A stretch of DNA of 64,000 nt, taken from NCBI GenBank assembly GCA_023435645.1, contig JAEYRK010000048.1, forward strand, positions 56,027 to 120,026. The letters run 5' to 3'. A model generated the notes under the pieces. It searched no databases. It saw only the letters and a list, made by a program, of their open reading frames with translations, and was not told where the DNA came from. Positions within the stretch are counted from its first letter, which is position 1, and each line of letters opens with the position of its first letter. Shown here piece by piece: positions 16,649-26,089 of this stretch. The stretch is from Bacillota bacterium (GTDB lineage Bacteria > Bacillota > Clostridia > Lachnospirales > Lachnospiraceae). A program made the position numbers and the translations under genes.

Positions 16649-17862
16649 TGGGTTGGGATAAAATAAAGCTGATAGACCATTCAACCTTAAAAGCGAGGAT
16701 AGGTTGGCAAGGATTAACTACTGCAGAATATCTTGACGAAGGCGAAGCGTTTCTTGTTACTGGTACAGACTTTGTTAATGGGGCAATAAAGTGGAATACG
16801 TGTCATTATGTAGATAAATTTAGGTTTGACCAAGACACAAATATACAATTACGCAATGGCGATATATTGATAACCAAAGATGGCACTATTGGTAAAGTTG
16901 CCTTTGTAGAGGGCTTGTCGAAAAAAGCTACCTTGAATAGTGGTGTATTTGTATTACGCCCTAAAGACACAACTTATGACAGCAGATATATGTATTATGT
17001 ACTGCTTTCTGATACGTTTTTAGACTTCTTATCCAAACTATCTGCTGGTTCAACCATAACTCACCTGTATCAGAAAGACTTTGTGACATTTGAATGTGAA
17101 ATTCCTAAAGATATTAACGAACAATGTCGCATTGCCGAGGTTCTTTCCGACACTGACGCACTTATTTCAGCACTTGAAAAGCTGATTGATAAGAAGCGTG
17201 CTATCAAGCAGGGTACTATGCAGGAACTACTTACAGGCAAACGTAGACTTGATGGTTTTAACGGTGAGTGGGTGGAAAAATCTATCGAAGATACTGGAAA
17301 AATTTGTATTGGATTGACGCATACACCAACTTACGTAAATACTGGCGTTCCGTTTTTATCGGTAAAAGATGTTAAGAACAATAAGATTAACTTTAGCAAT
17401 GTTAAGTATATTAGTTACGATGAATACAGTTCTATTTCCGAAGCTTCAAAGCCAAAACGAGGGGATATTATTTTTGGCAGAGTAGGAACTTTAGGTAATC
17501 CTTGTATAGTCGACTTTGACTTTGATGTGTGTATATTTGTAAGTTTAGGATTTATAAAGGTGTATAAAGAACACTGCAATAAATTCATTGCACTGTGGCT
17601 TGCTTCAGAGGAATTTGTGCAGTTTGTAAACAGTAAAATTGCAGGTAGTTCACAAAAAAATCTTAACACTGGGTGGCTAAGTGAGTTTATGATTAAGCTA
17701 CCACCAACCCTCGAAGAACAAACCGCTATTGCCTCAATCCTCACCGATATGGACGCAGAGATTGCCGCACTTAACACTAAGATTGATAAGCTCCGTAACA
17801 TTAAGCAAGGAATGATGAGCGAACTGTTATCAGGTAGAATTAGACTTAAAGAGGAGGTGTAA
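16642..17862 (+). CDS. hsdS: Type I restriction-modification system, specificity subunit HsdS
   Basis: A 406-residue specificity subunit with two target-recognition domains (about 5-165 and 210-375). Each is followed by a similar conserved helix: LSDTDALISALEKLIDKKRA then IKQGTMQELLTGKRRL, and ILTDMDAEIAALNTKIDKLR then IKQGMMSELLSGRIRL. These long helices set the spacing between the two half-sites of a bipartite recognition sequence, which cannot be predicted here. Starts within the end of hsdM and ends two bases before hsdR. Only one copy is present, with no silent cassettes for shuffling. Confidence 0.93.
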   Translation: MVVGWDKIKLIDHSTLKARIGWQGLTTAEYLDEGEAFLVTGTDFVNGAIKWNTCHYVDKFRFDQDTNIQLRNGDILITKDGTIGKVAFVEGLSKKATLNSGVFVLRPKDTTYDSRYMYYVLLSDTFLDFLSKLSAGSTITHLYQKDFVTFECEIPKDINEQCRIAEVLSDTDALISALEKLIDKKRAIKQGTMQELLTGKRRLDGFNGEWVEKSIEDTGKICIGLTHTPTYVNTGVPFLSVKDVKNNKINFSNVKYISYDEYSSISEASKPKRGDIIFGRVGTLGNPCIVDFDFDVCIFVSLGFIKVYKEHCNKFIALWLASEEFVQFVNSKIAGSSQKNLNTGWLSEFMIKLPPTLEEQTAIASILTDMDAEIAALNTKIDKLRNIKQGMMSELLSGRIRLKEEV

Positions 17863-17864
17863 TC

Positions 17865-20800
17865 GTGGCAAAAATCAACGAAGCCGAACGTAAGACCCAA
17901 GAGCATGTTATAAAGCTTTTTAGTGATAAGGCTTTACTTGACTATAAGTATTATGGCGACCTGCACGGACAGATTAACAACAATATTATGACCGACAAAT
18001 TGACCGGGTGGCTTTGCTCACCTAAGGGTGGCGGTTATAGCACGGCACTTGCAACTAAGGCAGTGGATATGCTGACACGCACCGCTGGCAACCTTCAACA
18101 AGGGCTTTATAAGGCTAATCAGGACGTATATTCTCTGCTCAAATACGGTGCGAAGGCACACGAAAATCCGGGTGAGGCCGACACAACGGTGTACTTTATC
18201 GACTGGGAACACTCTCATAACAACGAGTATGGCATAGCTGAAGAAGTAACTATCAAGGATGGAAACACACGACGTCCTGACCTTGTTGTGTATGTAAACG
18301 GAATTGCCCTTGCTGTTATCGAGCTTAAAAAATCAACTGTATCGGTATCACAAGGTATCCGTCAGAATATTTCCAACCAGAGTGAACACTTTAACAAGCC
18401 TTTTTTTACCACTATCCAGTTTACTATGGCTGGAAACAGTGCCGAAGGTTTGCGTTACGGCACCATAGAAACACCTGAAAAGTATTACCTTGAATGGAAG
18501 AATGACGAAGTGAACACAGCGGCACAGCCGTTAGATGAAGTGTCATTAAGTGTATTAGATAAGTGCAAATCACTGCCCGATAAGCTTGACTGGCAGCTTT
18601 TCAGTATGTTTTATAAACGTAGATTCCTTGACATTATGCACAACTTTATCGTTTATGATAAAGGCATTAAGAAAGCGTGCAGACATAACCAATACTTTGG
18701 TATAAAGAAGGCCCAAATAAAGCTCAGTCGCAAGCAAGGCGGCATTATTTGGCATACACAAGGTAGCGGTAAAACGCTGACTATGGTGTGGCTATCTAAA
18801 TGGATTCTTGAAAATAACCCTAATGCCCGTGTGCTTATCGTTACTGACCGTGATGAGCTTGACGAGCAAATGGAAAAGGTATACAAGGGTGTTGATGAGC
18901 TTATTTATCGCACAAGCTCCTGTGCTGACCTTATTGAACGCTTAGACAAGAGTGAAAAGCGCCTTATAAGCTCACTTATTCATAAGTTTGGCGTTCGTAA
19001 CAATACGGAAAGCACCGACGCTCAAGCTAAGAAAAATGTAGAGCAGTTTATTAAGGATTTAAAAGTTGCGTTACCCACCAACTTCAAAGCTAAAGGTGAC
19101 TTTGTGGTATTCGTAGATGAATGTCACAGAACGCAGAGCGGTCTTTTGCATAGAGCGATGAAAGAGGTACTTCCTAACGCCATTTTTATAGGTTTTACTG
19201 GGACACCGTTGCTTGTGAAGGACAAAGAAACCAGCATAGAGGTATTCTCGCCTGGCTACATTCACACATATAAATATGATGAGGCAGTTGCTGATGGTGT
19301 TGTACTTGATTTGCGTTATGAGGCTCGTGATATTGAGCAAATTATTACTGCACAGGATAAGATTGACCTGTACTTTGAAACAAAGACACGTGGGCTTAAT
19401 GATGCAGCTAAAGCTAAGCTTAAGTCTAAATGGGGAAACATGCAAAAGATGTACAGCTCTCGCAAGCGTTTAGAGGTTATAGCTGAGGATGTTATAGCAG
19501 ACTTTGATACTAAGGCTCGTATCGCTGATGGTAATGGTAACGCTATGCTTGTTGCCGACTCTATTTATTCAGCATGTAAGTATTATGAAATATTCCAATC
19601 ACGTGGTTTTAAGCAGTGTGCGATAGTTACTTCTTTCGTACCTCTTGCAAGCAATCTTCGTACTGAGGCAGAAGATGCCGAGGAGTTTGAAAAGTACGAA
19701 GTTTACACTAAGATGCTTAACGGACAAACTGCTGAGGACTTTGAGGCTGAGGTTAAGCGTAAATTTATAGACGAGCCTGCACAGATGAAGTTACTTATTG
19801 TAGTTGATAAACTACTTACTGGCTTTGATGCCCCACCTTGCACTTATCTTTACATAGACAAGTCAATGCACGACCACGGCTTATTCCAAGCTATCTGTCG
19901 TGTAAATCGTTTAGACGGTGAAGCGAAAGACTTTGGGTATATTGTAGACTATAAACAGCTATTTGGTAATCTTGCCGATGCACTTAATAAATACACCTCA
20001 GGAGCGTTTGAAGGCTATGCTGAGGAAGATATAGTAGGTTTGATTAAAGATAGGCTCAGCGAGGCTAAAAAGTACTTAGACACTATTTTAGAAGAACTGG
20101 ATGACTTATGTGGTGGTGTGCCTGCACCAAGGGCAGAAATAGACTTTATTCATTATTTCTGTGGTGAGTATGGTGTAGGTGGTATTGACGATGAATCATG
20201 CTTACGCAGTCGTGAAAAGCTTTATAAGCTTGTAAATCGTCTTGTACGTGCCTATGCGGAGATTAAGGGTGAAATGTCTGACGCTGGCTATAGCGATACC
20301 GAACAGGTTGAAATTGACAAGCTGGTACTGTTTTATACAGCTCTTAAAGAAACTATCGGCAACGCAAGTGGTGACTTTATTGACCTTAAATCTTATGAGG
20401 CTGATATGCGTAGGCTTATTGATACATATATCAAAGCAGATGATAGCCGTAAACTTGGTGAATTTGATGATTACACATTACTTGACTTTGTTTTGGTGCA
20501 AGGAGAGCAGCTTGGCGGTAAAGGTAAACAAGCGGCAGCCGAGGCTATCGAGAACAACATTCGGCGTAAAATTGTAGAAAAGATACTTATTAACCCTAAG
20601 TACTATGCTCGTATGTCTGAGATACTTGACGAACTTGTAAAAGCACGTAATGATGGTGCTATTGCATATGAACAATTATTACAGAAATATGTTGAGCTGG
20701 TTAAAAATGCAGAAACACCTGAAAATAACACACAATACCCTGAAAGTGTTAGACACAGTTGTGCTTTAAGAACCTTATATGATAACTGTGGCGAGGATGA

Positions 20801-20969
20801 AGCACTTGCAATCGCACTTGATAAGGCGGTTCGTGAGAGTAAGCAGGCTGATTTTAGACATAATGAGTTTAAGGAGCGACGCATCAAGCAAGCACTCCAT
20901 AAAATACTTAAAAATAAAGATGAGGTTGAGCGTGTATACAGCTTAATCATAGAACAAGAGGAGTATTAA
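17865..20969 (+). CDS. hsdR: Type I restriction-modification system, endonuclease/translocase subunit HsdR
   Basis: A 1034-residue motor and nuclease. The N-terminal PD-(D/E)xK nuclease is RRPDLVVYVNGIALAVIELKKS (about 140-160, Asp and ELK catalytic residues). The SF2 translocase follows: Walker A THTQGSGKT-like segment WHTQGSGKTLTM, DECH box VVFVDECHRTQSG, motif III GFTGTPL, and motif VI region FQAICRVNRLDG. A C-terminal helical domain binds the methylase. GTG start with GAGGAGGTG upstream. All three hsd genes are intact and closely packed, so the system looks functional. Confidence 0.95.
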   Translation: MAKINEAERKTQEHVIKLFSDKALLDYKYYGDLHGQINNNIMTDKLTGWLCSPKGGGYSTALATKAVDMLTRTAGNLQQGLYKANQDVYSLLKYGAKAHENPGEADTTVYFIDWEHSHNNEYGIAEEVTIKDGNTRRPDLVVYVNGIALAVIELKKSTVSVSQGIRQNISNQSEHFNKPFFTTIQFTMAGNSAEGLRYGTIETPEKYYLEWKNDEVNTAAQPLDEVSLSVLDKCKSLPDKLDWQLFSMFYKRRFLDIMHNFIVYDKGIKKACRHNQYFGIKKAQIKLSRKQGGIIWHTQGSGKTLTMVWLSKWILENNPNARVLIVTDRDELDEQMEKVYKGVDELIYRTSSCADLIERLDKSEKRLISSLIHKFGVRNNTESTDAQAKKNVEQFIKDLKVALPTNFKAKGDFVVFVDECHRTQSGLLHRAMKEVLPNAIFIGFTGTPLLVKDKETSIEVFSPGYIHTYKYDEAVADGVVLDLRYEARDIEQIITAQDKIDLYFETKTRGLNDAAKAKLKSKWGNMQKMYSSRKRLEVIAEDVIADFDTKARIADGNGNAMLVADSIYSACKYYEIFQSRGFKQCAIVTSFVPLASNLRTEAEDAEEFEKYEVYTKMLNGQTAEDFEAEVKRKFIDEPAQMKLLIVVDKLLTGFDAPPCTYLYIDKSMHDHGLFQAICRVNRLDGEAKDFGYIVDYKQLFGNLADALNKYTSGAFEGYAEEDIVGLIKDRLSEAKKYLDTILEELDDLCGGVPAPRAEIDFIHYFCGEYGVGGIDDESCLRSREKLYKLVNRLVRAYAEIKGEMSDAGYSDTEQVEIDKLVLFYTALKETIGNASGDFIDLKSYEADMRRLIDTYIKADDSRKLGEFDDYTLLDFVLVQGEQLGGKGKQAAAEAIENNIRRKIVEKILINPKYYARMSEILDELVKARNDGAIAYEQLLQKYVELVKNAETPENNTQYPESVRHSCALRTLYDNCGEDEALAIALDKAVRESKQADFRHNEFKERRIKQALHKILKNKDEVERVYSLIIEQEEY

Positions 20970-20972
20970 TAG

Positions 20973-21668
20973 ATGTTAAAAATATCTGGCATACCTATAG
21001 AGGTGTGTAAAAAGAATATCAAGAATATGCACCTGTACGTAAAGCCACCTAACGGAGATGTATCTGTTTCTGCACCGCTATCTATGAGCGATGAAGCAAT
21101 AGAACGTTTTGTACGAACAAAGGCAAGCTGGATAAAAAAGCAAATTGCCAAGTACGACGAACAAGCAAGGCAATCATTGCGTGAATATGTTTCAGGCGAA
21201 ACGCTGTATGTATGGGGCAAGCAATATTATTTACAGACCGAGTACGGTAACAAGAACAGTATGGTTCTATCTGGTGACAAGGCAATACTTACCGTACGCA
21301 AGGAAAGCTCTGCGGCTTTAAGAGAGTGCTTTGTGAGAGAATGGTATCGTGAGCAACTCAAAGCTGAAATCGAGCGTGTTCTACCCAAGTGTATCAAGAT
21401 TACCGGGTGTGTTCCAACAGGTTGGCAGACAAAGTATATGACCTCTAAGTGGGGGACCTGCAACACCGATACCGGTAAGCTATGGTTCAATTTACAGCTT
21501 GCTAAAAAGACCCCAGAGTGCTTAGAATATGTTATAATACATGAACTTACTCACCTGCTAGAAAGAACTCACAACGAACAATTTGTGGCTTATATGGATA
21601 AATTTATGCCATTGTGGCGTGAGGTAAAAGTCACTCTCAACGGGCAGACTTTGGACTATATGGAATAA
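20973..21668 (+). CDS. YgjP-like M48-family metallopeptidase (DUF45)
   Basis: A 231-residue SprT/YgjP-type zinc protease. The HExxH site is VIIHELTHLLERTHNEQF near residue 190, with further MPLWREVK typical of the family. Upstream KYMTSKWGTCNTDTGKLW is the conserved YgjP stretch. It begins three bases after hsdR and is probably in the same operon. YgjP-like genes are frequent companions of type I R-M operons. A role in turnover of the restriction subunit is a guess; no experiment on that is known to me. Confidence 0.85.
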   Translation: MLKISGIPIEVCKKNIKNMHLYVKPPNGDVSVSAPLSMSDEAIERFVRTKASWIKKQIAKYDEQARQSLREYVSGETLYVWGKQYYLQTEYGNKNSMVLSGDKAILTVRKESSAALRECFVREWYREQLKAEIERVLPKCIKITGCVPTGWQTKYMTSKWGTCNTDTGKLWFNLQLAKKTPECLEYVIIHELTHLLERTHNEQFVAYMDKFMPLWREVKVTLNGQTLDYME

Positions 21669-21753
21669 TTTGAGTTATTATGTTTAGGTTCTGGGATGAG
21701 AGAAATTTTTACAAATACTTACCTAAATTTAATGAACGGTGAATTACTAAAGT

Positions 21754-21789
21754 AACGCCTACTGTAAACTAATGCAGCGGGCGTTTTTA
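21754..21789 (+). terminator. Terminator of the hsd operon
   Basis: AACGCC (21754-21759) pairs with GGCGTT (21780-21785), inner CTG/CAG pairs, followed by five T. The rest of 21669-22021 has no gene; a GGGGCCGG motif is at 21802. Confidence 0.6.
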
Positions 21790-22021
21790 TTTGAATAAAT
21801 TGGGGCCGGACTTAATCTGTACTCCACAAACGCTGTCTGTCTTGACTTTTTGGCTCAAAACGAACTAATTTATTAAGGTTGCTAACAATCAGGCCTATCC
21901 CGGATGTATTCATAAATCGAAATAGGTGTCACTGGCAGATATGTAACGGAAAGGCTTACAGTTGGGGATGTAGCAGGGTTTATCCGTTTTTAGAAACTCT
22001 ATAAGAAAGGATTGTGACCAT

Positions 22022-22504
22022 ATGAGTGTATACTATGATAAGCGATACCGCCAATGGAGCATGGACATTAGAATTGGTGTGAAGTGACTGCAAATCCACA
22101 ACCCTGAGCAACAGTCCCTATTGCGTATGCAAAAGATTATACGCAATAATCATTTACCATATGACAATGCTAAAAGACTTGCTGTAGACTTTAATGCTGG
22201 CAAGATACCTCCAGGATACATTGGGCACCAGTACTTCTGTCCTGAAGTAGGGTATCGACTTATTACATCTTACACTAACGGTGATGGCTTTATCAGCAAT
22301 TATTACCCAACAGCTATTGAAGCTTGGGAAGACTCCCGTATTCAATCACGTATAGCTACAGCTGGGGTACCATATACTGACTATGACACCTATGTTAATA
22401 TGGTGAATGGCGGTCATCCTTGGACTTTAATGGGGTTAACCATATTACGCTGCCGCATCACGGTGAGGGGAAATCTGTTAGCTGTCAAAAAGCCAACTGA
22501 ATGA
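22022..22504 (+). pseudogene. Hypothetical gene interrupted by an in-frame UGA
   Basis: ATG 22022 follows an AAAGGATTG site and reads MSVYYDKRYRQWSMDIRIGV and K, then TGA at 22085-22087. The same frame continues without another stop to TGA 22504, with LQIHNPEQQSLLRMQKII, then GYIGHQYFCPEVGYRLI. A single change (TGG to TGA) would make one 160-residue protein. The downstream part could alternatively start at ATG 22121 or 22127, without a good ribosome site. No known domain recognised. It lies in the island between the hsd operon and the gene-poor stretch. Confidence 0.45.
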
Positions 22505-23270
22505 TTGTTATAAGAGGCTTAATATCCAAATGGTGTTTAAAAGCGTTTAAATGGCTCATACAGACCTTTTTGTATGCAGGGTGATAAATCGTCTATATAT
22601 GTCATACAAAATTAATTGCGGGTCATTTTAGAGCATTTTAATGCAGATGGGGTATATATATTTATATATATACCCTATATATGAAAATCATTGAGTTCTT
22701 GTATTCTACAAAATTCAGCTATATGCTTTATTTGTGCAACCAATGAGGTCCAGTACTTTTCGTTCCCCATTAACCCTTACTGTCTCGTACTTAATAACTC
22801 ATTGCAATTAATAATTGTAATGATGCTATATTTCAACTTTTTCTATCAAAAATATTGAAATTTTGTGACATTAAGTTTGGAACAAATCATCTTCTGTTTT
22901 CTAAGCACCCAACATTCATATATTCTTTTAAATTCCGCAGTAACGGGATTTTTAGTTTGTTTTGCAATTTCAGGTTCAAATCAGGCCCATGCAAATATAT
23001 AACAAGTTTAAATCCGAAAAGTGAACGGACTGACATGAAGTATCTAGTAAGTATGCTTACAGCTATAGGTGGGTTATATAGTAGTCGGCAAGGTCTTATC
23101 AGTCAGCATAACCAGTAGTCAGCGTAGCTAATCATACAGAATGGTTCTAACAGACGGTTTAGACTCACAATAATCCGCTATTACTCAGTTTCTTAACTTG
23201 ACAAACACATTAATCATTCCTCATATATGCGTTGTTATAATCCGAATTGCTAATGATGATGGCAAGTTTC

Positions 23271-23361
23271 GAGGCCGAGAGAAATAATTACATACATATA
23301 CTGAGCTGTTCTATCTGTGATAACGGTTAGTTTTGAGGCCGGAGAGTAAATATTACATACC
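23271..23361 (+). repeat. Pair of diverged 25-bp direct repeats (GAGGCCG...ATTACATAC)
   Basis: GAGGCCGAGAG followed by AAATAATTACATAC at 23271-23295 and GAGGCCGGAGAG followed by TAAATATTACATAC at 23335-23360, 64 bp apart. Similar GAGGCCGG cores lie in other intergenic parts of the island (12103, 21802). Confidence 0.55.
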
Positions 23362-23606
23362 ATTGATGAGGAGTCCAATCCGTTGCAATAGTTACTAAAG
23401 ACGCACTACCTATGTAATATTATGATGTATATGACCATCTTTTGTGTCTTATACTCATTCGAGTGCTGGAGTATATAACTTATTTTAGAAATACTCTCTT
23501 AATCAGGATGAAAAGTGTGTCTTGCATAATATTGTTGAGATTGGCAATGTATGTATGGGGCTGACAGGTATGTAGGAAGTATGAGTAAGGAACTGAGCTG
23601 TTCTAT
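23300..23606 (+). repeat. Exact 15-bp direct repeat, 292 bp apart
   Basis: ACTGAGCTGTTCTAT occurs at 23300-23314 and 23592-23606, the second copy just beyond the 3' end of the methyltransferase gene. It may mark a small duplication or a protein-binding site. Confidence 0.5.
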
Positions 23607-23625
23607 TCATCAAGGGAGGTGGGTT

Positions 23626-24699
23626 TTATCTGTTATTCCCATTGTCTGCACCATATAATACCTGTTTCACCCTTCTTTGGGCAGTTATGACGCTTTTGGG
23701 GTCATAATCACAAGCGTATACCGTGGTTGCTCCTGTTTTAATAGCCGCAGTAATGGTTGTACCAGAACCACAGACTATATCGGCGACTGTCTCGTGGTCG
23801 AACCTATTCAGCAACTCTGTAAAGACCTGTTCTGATTGTTGCCACTTATGGAGCGATTTATCGTCTTTATCCTGTGCAGTGATTACATCATATATTAAAT
23901 TAGGTTTTACTTGTCTTGGACCTTTCTTTTTAAAAACTATAACTGGCTTCCAACCTGTCATAATACCTTTTAGCATTATTGATGTAGGCGTACTACGGGG
24001 TAATAAGACAGACATAGTCCACTTATACCGAAGCGTCTTATCTGCGCCAGCTGTAAGGGCAGACATGATAGCTGGGAGATGGGAACATCCTGTGAGTACG
24101 AGCAAGTGACCATTAGGAGCTAAAATTCTGCTTGCTACTTTTGCAATATCAGAATATATATAGTGCTCTGAGTTAGGGTCACTGTACTCTTTACCATAAG
24201 GAGGGTCCACACAAACAACAGAGCAACTTGAGGAAGGTATCCAGCTGAGGCCGGTTCTCAAATCGTCTTCTCTGATGGTAATGTCTTTATCGGCTATAGT
24301 TATACCATTAGTAGCTTTGTGTTCCGCTTTTCTCTGTACATTAAGTATCTGTTGTGCTCTAACAGCTCCAACCCCTCGCTCTTTCATAACTTTGATGACC
24401 TCTGGACCGGATTTAACTGCACGTAATGCTCTTGGAGTTCTTATGGTGTCTATAACGTGCCTGTTTTCAAGTATCCACGGGTCATTAAGCCAATCATAGC
24501 TCTGTGTGCCACACTGAGCATTTGCACAGATATAAGTACCTCTTGGTATGCCCAAGAGCTTTCGGACGGATGCTACAGTATGCGGGGATAGATTTAGCTG
24601 TCTACCAATAGCCCTATTTGATAAGGACGGCTCTTGTTTAAGTCTTTCAGCTATTTGTTCTCGTTTTTGAACAGCTGAGCGTTTTATTTGCTTCGTCAT
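23626..24699 (-). CDS. Orphan DNA methyltransferase with N-terminal HTH
   Basis: A 357-residue protein starting at ATG 24699 (AAGGAAATGATACT before it); the extension to 24879 has no ribosome site. Residues 1-55 form a helix-turn-helix (SNRAIGRQLNLSPHTVASVR). Motif IV CVDPPYGKEY is near 180 and motif I TVADIVCGSGTTITAAIKTG near 320. This order (DPPY first, then the SAM-binding motif) is that of beta-class amino-methyltransferases, making N6-adenine or N4-cytosine. No restriction partner is adjacent. Divergent from the integrase gene. It may protect the island or act in regulation. Confidence 0.82.
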   Translation of the reverse strand: MTKQIKRSAVQKREQIAERLKQEPSLSNRAIGRQLNLSPHTVASVRKLLGIPRGTYICANAQCGTQSYDWLNDPWILENRHVIDTIRTPRALRAVKSGPEVIKVMKERGVGAVRAQQILNVQRKAEHKATNGITIADKDITIREDDLRTGLSWIPSSSCSVVCVDPPYGKEYSDPNSEHYIYSDIAKVASRILAPNGHLLVLTGCSHLPAIMSALTAGADKTLRYKWTMSVLLPRSTPTSIMLKGIMTGWKPVIVFKKKGPRQVKPNLIYDVITAQDKDDKSLHKWQQSEQVFTELLNRFDHETVADIVCGSGTTITAAIKTGATTVYACDYDPKSVITAQRRVKQVLYGADNGNNR

Positions 24700-24845
24700 A
24701 GTATCATTTCCTTCTATAATTATATAGGCCGATAAGATTATACCATAAAGTTGCAAAATTTTCTTCATTTTAAGTGATTCTGGGTGACTGTTTTTGTGCC
24801 TTGAATAAATCATCCCATAAAAATGATTATGGGGGAGTAACACAT

Positions 24846-26051
24846 ATGACATATGAAAGTGAAGTATTGAGATTTGCAATAGAGAATGGTATGCTTGACC
24901 TGTCTAGCGTACAAGTAGAAATGGATAAGAAAGAACGAGAATACTATATATCACTCCATCAGTATGAAAGATGGCAGGGCAAGAATGGAAAATGGTATAC
25001 TTATATTCCAGAGAAGGAGGGTCGAGTTCTTAAAAAGCGTAATTCAGAGACGGATATTCTTAATTTAATTGTAGACCATTATAAATCCAAAAAGGAAGCA
25101 CCGACTATATCGGAGGTCTTTAAAGACTGGGTGAATACGAAACTTGAGACCAATGAGATAGGCAGAGGAACCTTCGATAGATATAACAATGACTACATAA
25201 GATTCTTCAAAGGTACAAACTTTGAAAGAATGAAGGTTAAAGACGTCACCGAGGATGATATAGAGGATTTTATCCGAAAGACTATAATGGAACATAAGCT
25301 TACTCGGAAAGCTTTTGCTAATTGTCGTATCCTCATATTTGGGATATTTAAGCGGGCTAAAAAGAATAAGTATACTCAACTAAGCATATCGTGGTTTATG
25401 AAGGACTTGGAATTATCAAATAACATCTTCACCAAGGTTGTACATAAGAAAGAAGACCAAGTATATCAGGAGGATGAGATACCGTTAACGACTGAGTACC
25501 TAAAAAACAATCCTACGATGCTGAATCTGGGTTTATTACTTGCTTTCCAAAGTGGGTTGAGGTGTGGCGAACTGGCAGCTTTAAAACCATCGGACATCGT
25601 AGGAAAAAGGATTCACGTGCAAAGACAGGAGATTAAATACAAAGACCCTATTACCAATAAGTGTACGCACGAAATAAAAGAGTATCCGAAAACCGATATG
25701 GGTGATAGATATGTTATTATAACTGATGGAACGATGGAAACAATCGAAAAGATAAAACAGCTTAACCCAGTAGGAGAGTATTTATTTGAAACGGATGGTA
25801 AAAGGATAATGGCTCACTGCTACAACGGGGCAATTAATAGAATGTGTGCAGCTTTAAATATCCCTAAGAAGTCTATGCATAAAATTAGACGCACATATGG
25901 AACAACGCTTATAGATGAAGGTGTGGCTGAGAGTATTATTACGGAACAAATGGGGCACTCGGATATATCAACAACACAAAAGTTTTACTACTTTTCCAAT
26001 AAAACACAAAAAACCAAGGAAGCACAAATAGAAAAGGCAATTAGAATATGA
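24846..26051 (+). CDS. int: Tyrosine site-specific integrase
   Basis: A 401-residue phage-type integrase. ATG 24846 follows a GGGGGAG site; the longer frame from 24774 lacks one. The N-terminal arm-binding region is followed by a SAM-like core-binding domain (about 85-180) and a catalytic domain with Arg in SGLRCGELAALK, His/Arg in SMHKIRRTYGTTL, His in QMGHSDISTTQKFYYF and the nucleophile Tyr at its end. It is the last gene of the island, about 85 bp from tRNA-Leu(CAG), the normal position for an integrase targeting that tRNA. Confidence 0.95.
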   Translation: MTYESEVLRFAIENGMLDLSSVQVEMDKKEREYYISLHQYERWQGKNGKWYTYIPEKEGRVLKKRNSETDILNLIVDHYKSKKEAPTISEVFKDWVNTKLETNEIGRGTFDRYNNDYIRFFKGTNFERMKVKDVTEDDIEDFIRKTIMEHKLTRKAFANCRILIFGIFKRAKKNKYTQLSISWFMKDLELSNNIFTKVVHKKEDQVYQEDEIPLTTEYLKNNPTMLNLGLLLAFQSGLRCGELAALKPSDIVGKRIHVQRQEIKYKDPITNKCTHEIKEYPKTDMGDRYVIITDGTMETIEKIKQLNPVGEYLFETDGKRIMAHCYNGAINRMCAALNIPKKSMHKIRRTYGTTLIDEGVAESIITEQMGHSDISTTQKFYYFSNKTQKTKEAQIEKAIRI

Positions 26052-26052
26052 A

Positions 26053-26070
26053 GGTAATCATAGGTAATCA
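26053..26070 (+). repeat. GGTAATCA direct repeats, right end (probable integrase arm sites)
   Basis: GGTAATCA at 26053-26060 and 26063-26070, directly after the integrase stop and in the same orientation as the copies near the left end (11941, 11953). Confidence 0.6.
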
Positions 26071-26089
26071 TACTCAACACAAATAGAAA

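Larger units (their letters stand above)
22505..23625. other. Gene-poor 1.1-kb stretch with short direct repeats
   Basis: No open frame here looks coding: the longest (22855-23118) has no ribosome site and unusual composition. The stretch holds an A/T-rich tract (22651-22682, alternating TA), two diverged 25-bp repeats at 23271 and 23335, and an exact 15-bp repeat ACTGAGCTGTTCTAT at 23300 and 23592. It could hold an origin of transfer or replication, a small RNA, or decayed genes. Nothing here decides among these. Confidence 0.5.

Noticed and set aside
16642..17862. Possible phase-variable hsdS shuffling driven by the nearby serine recombinase
   Set aside because: Only one hsdS is present, with no silent partial copies or long inverted repeats around it; the recombinase is 3.4 kb away on the other side of a terminator.
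22855..23118. 87-codon open frame in the gene-free stretch
   Set aside because: No ribosome site, odd composition rich in Ser/Phe, and no recognisable motif; more likely chance.
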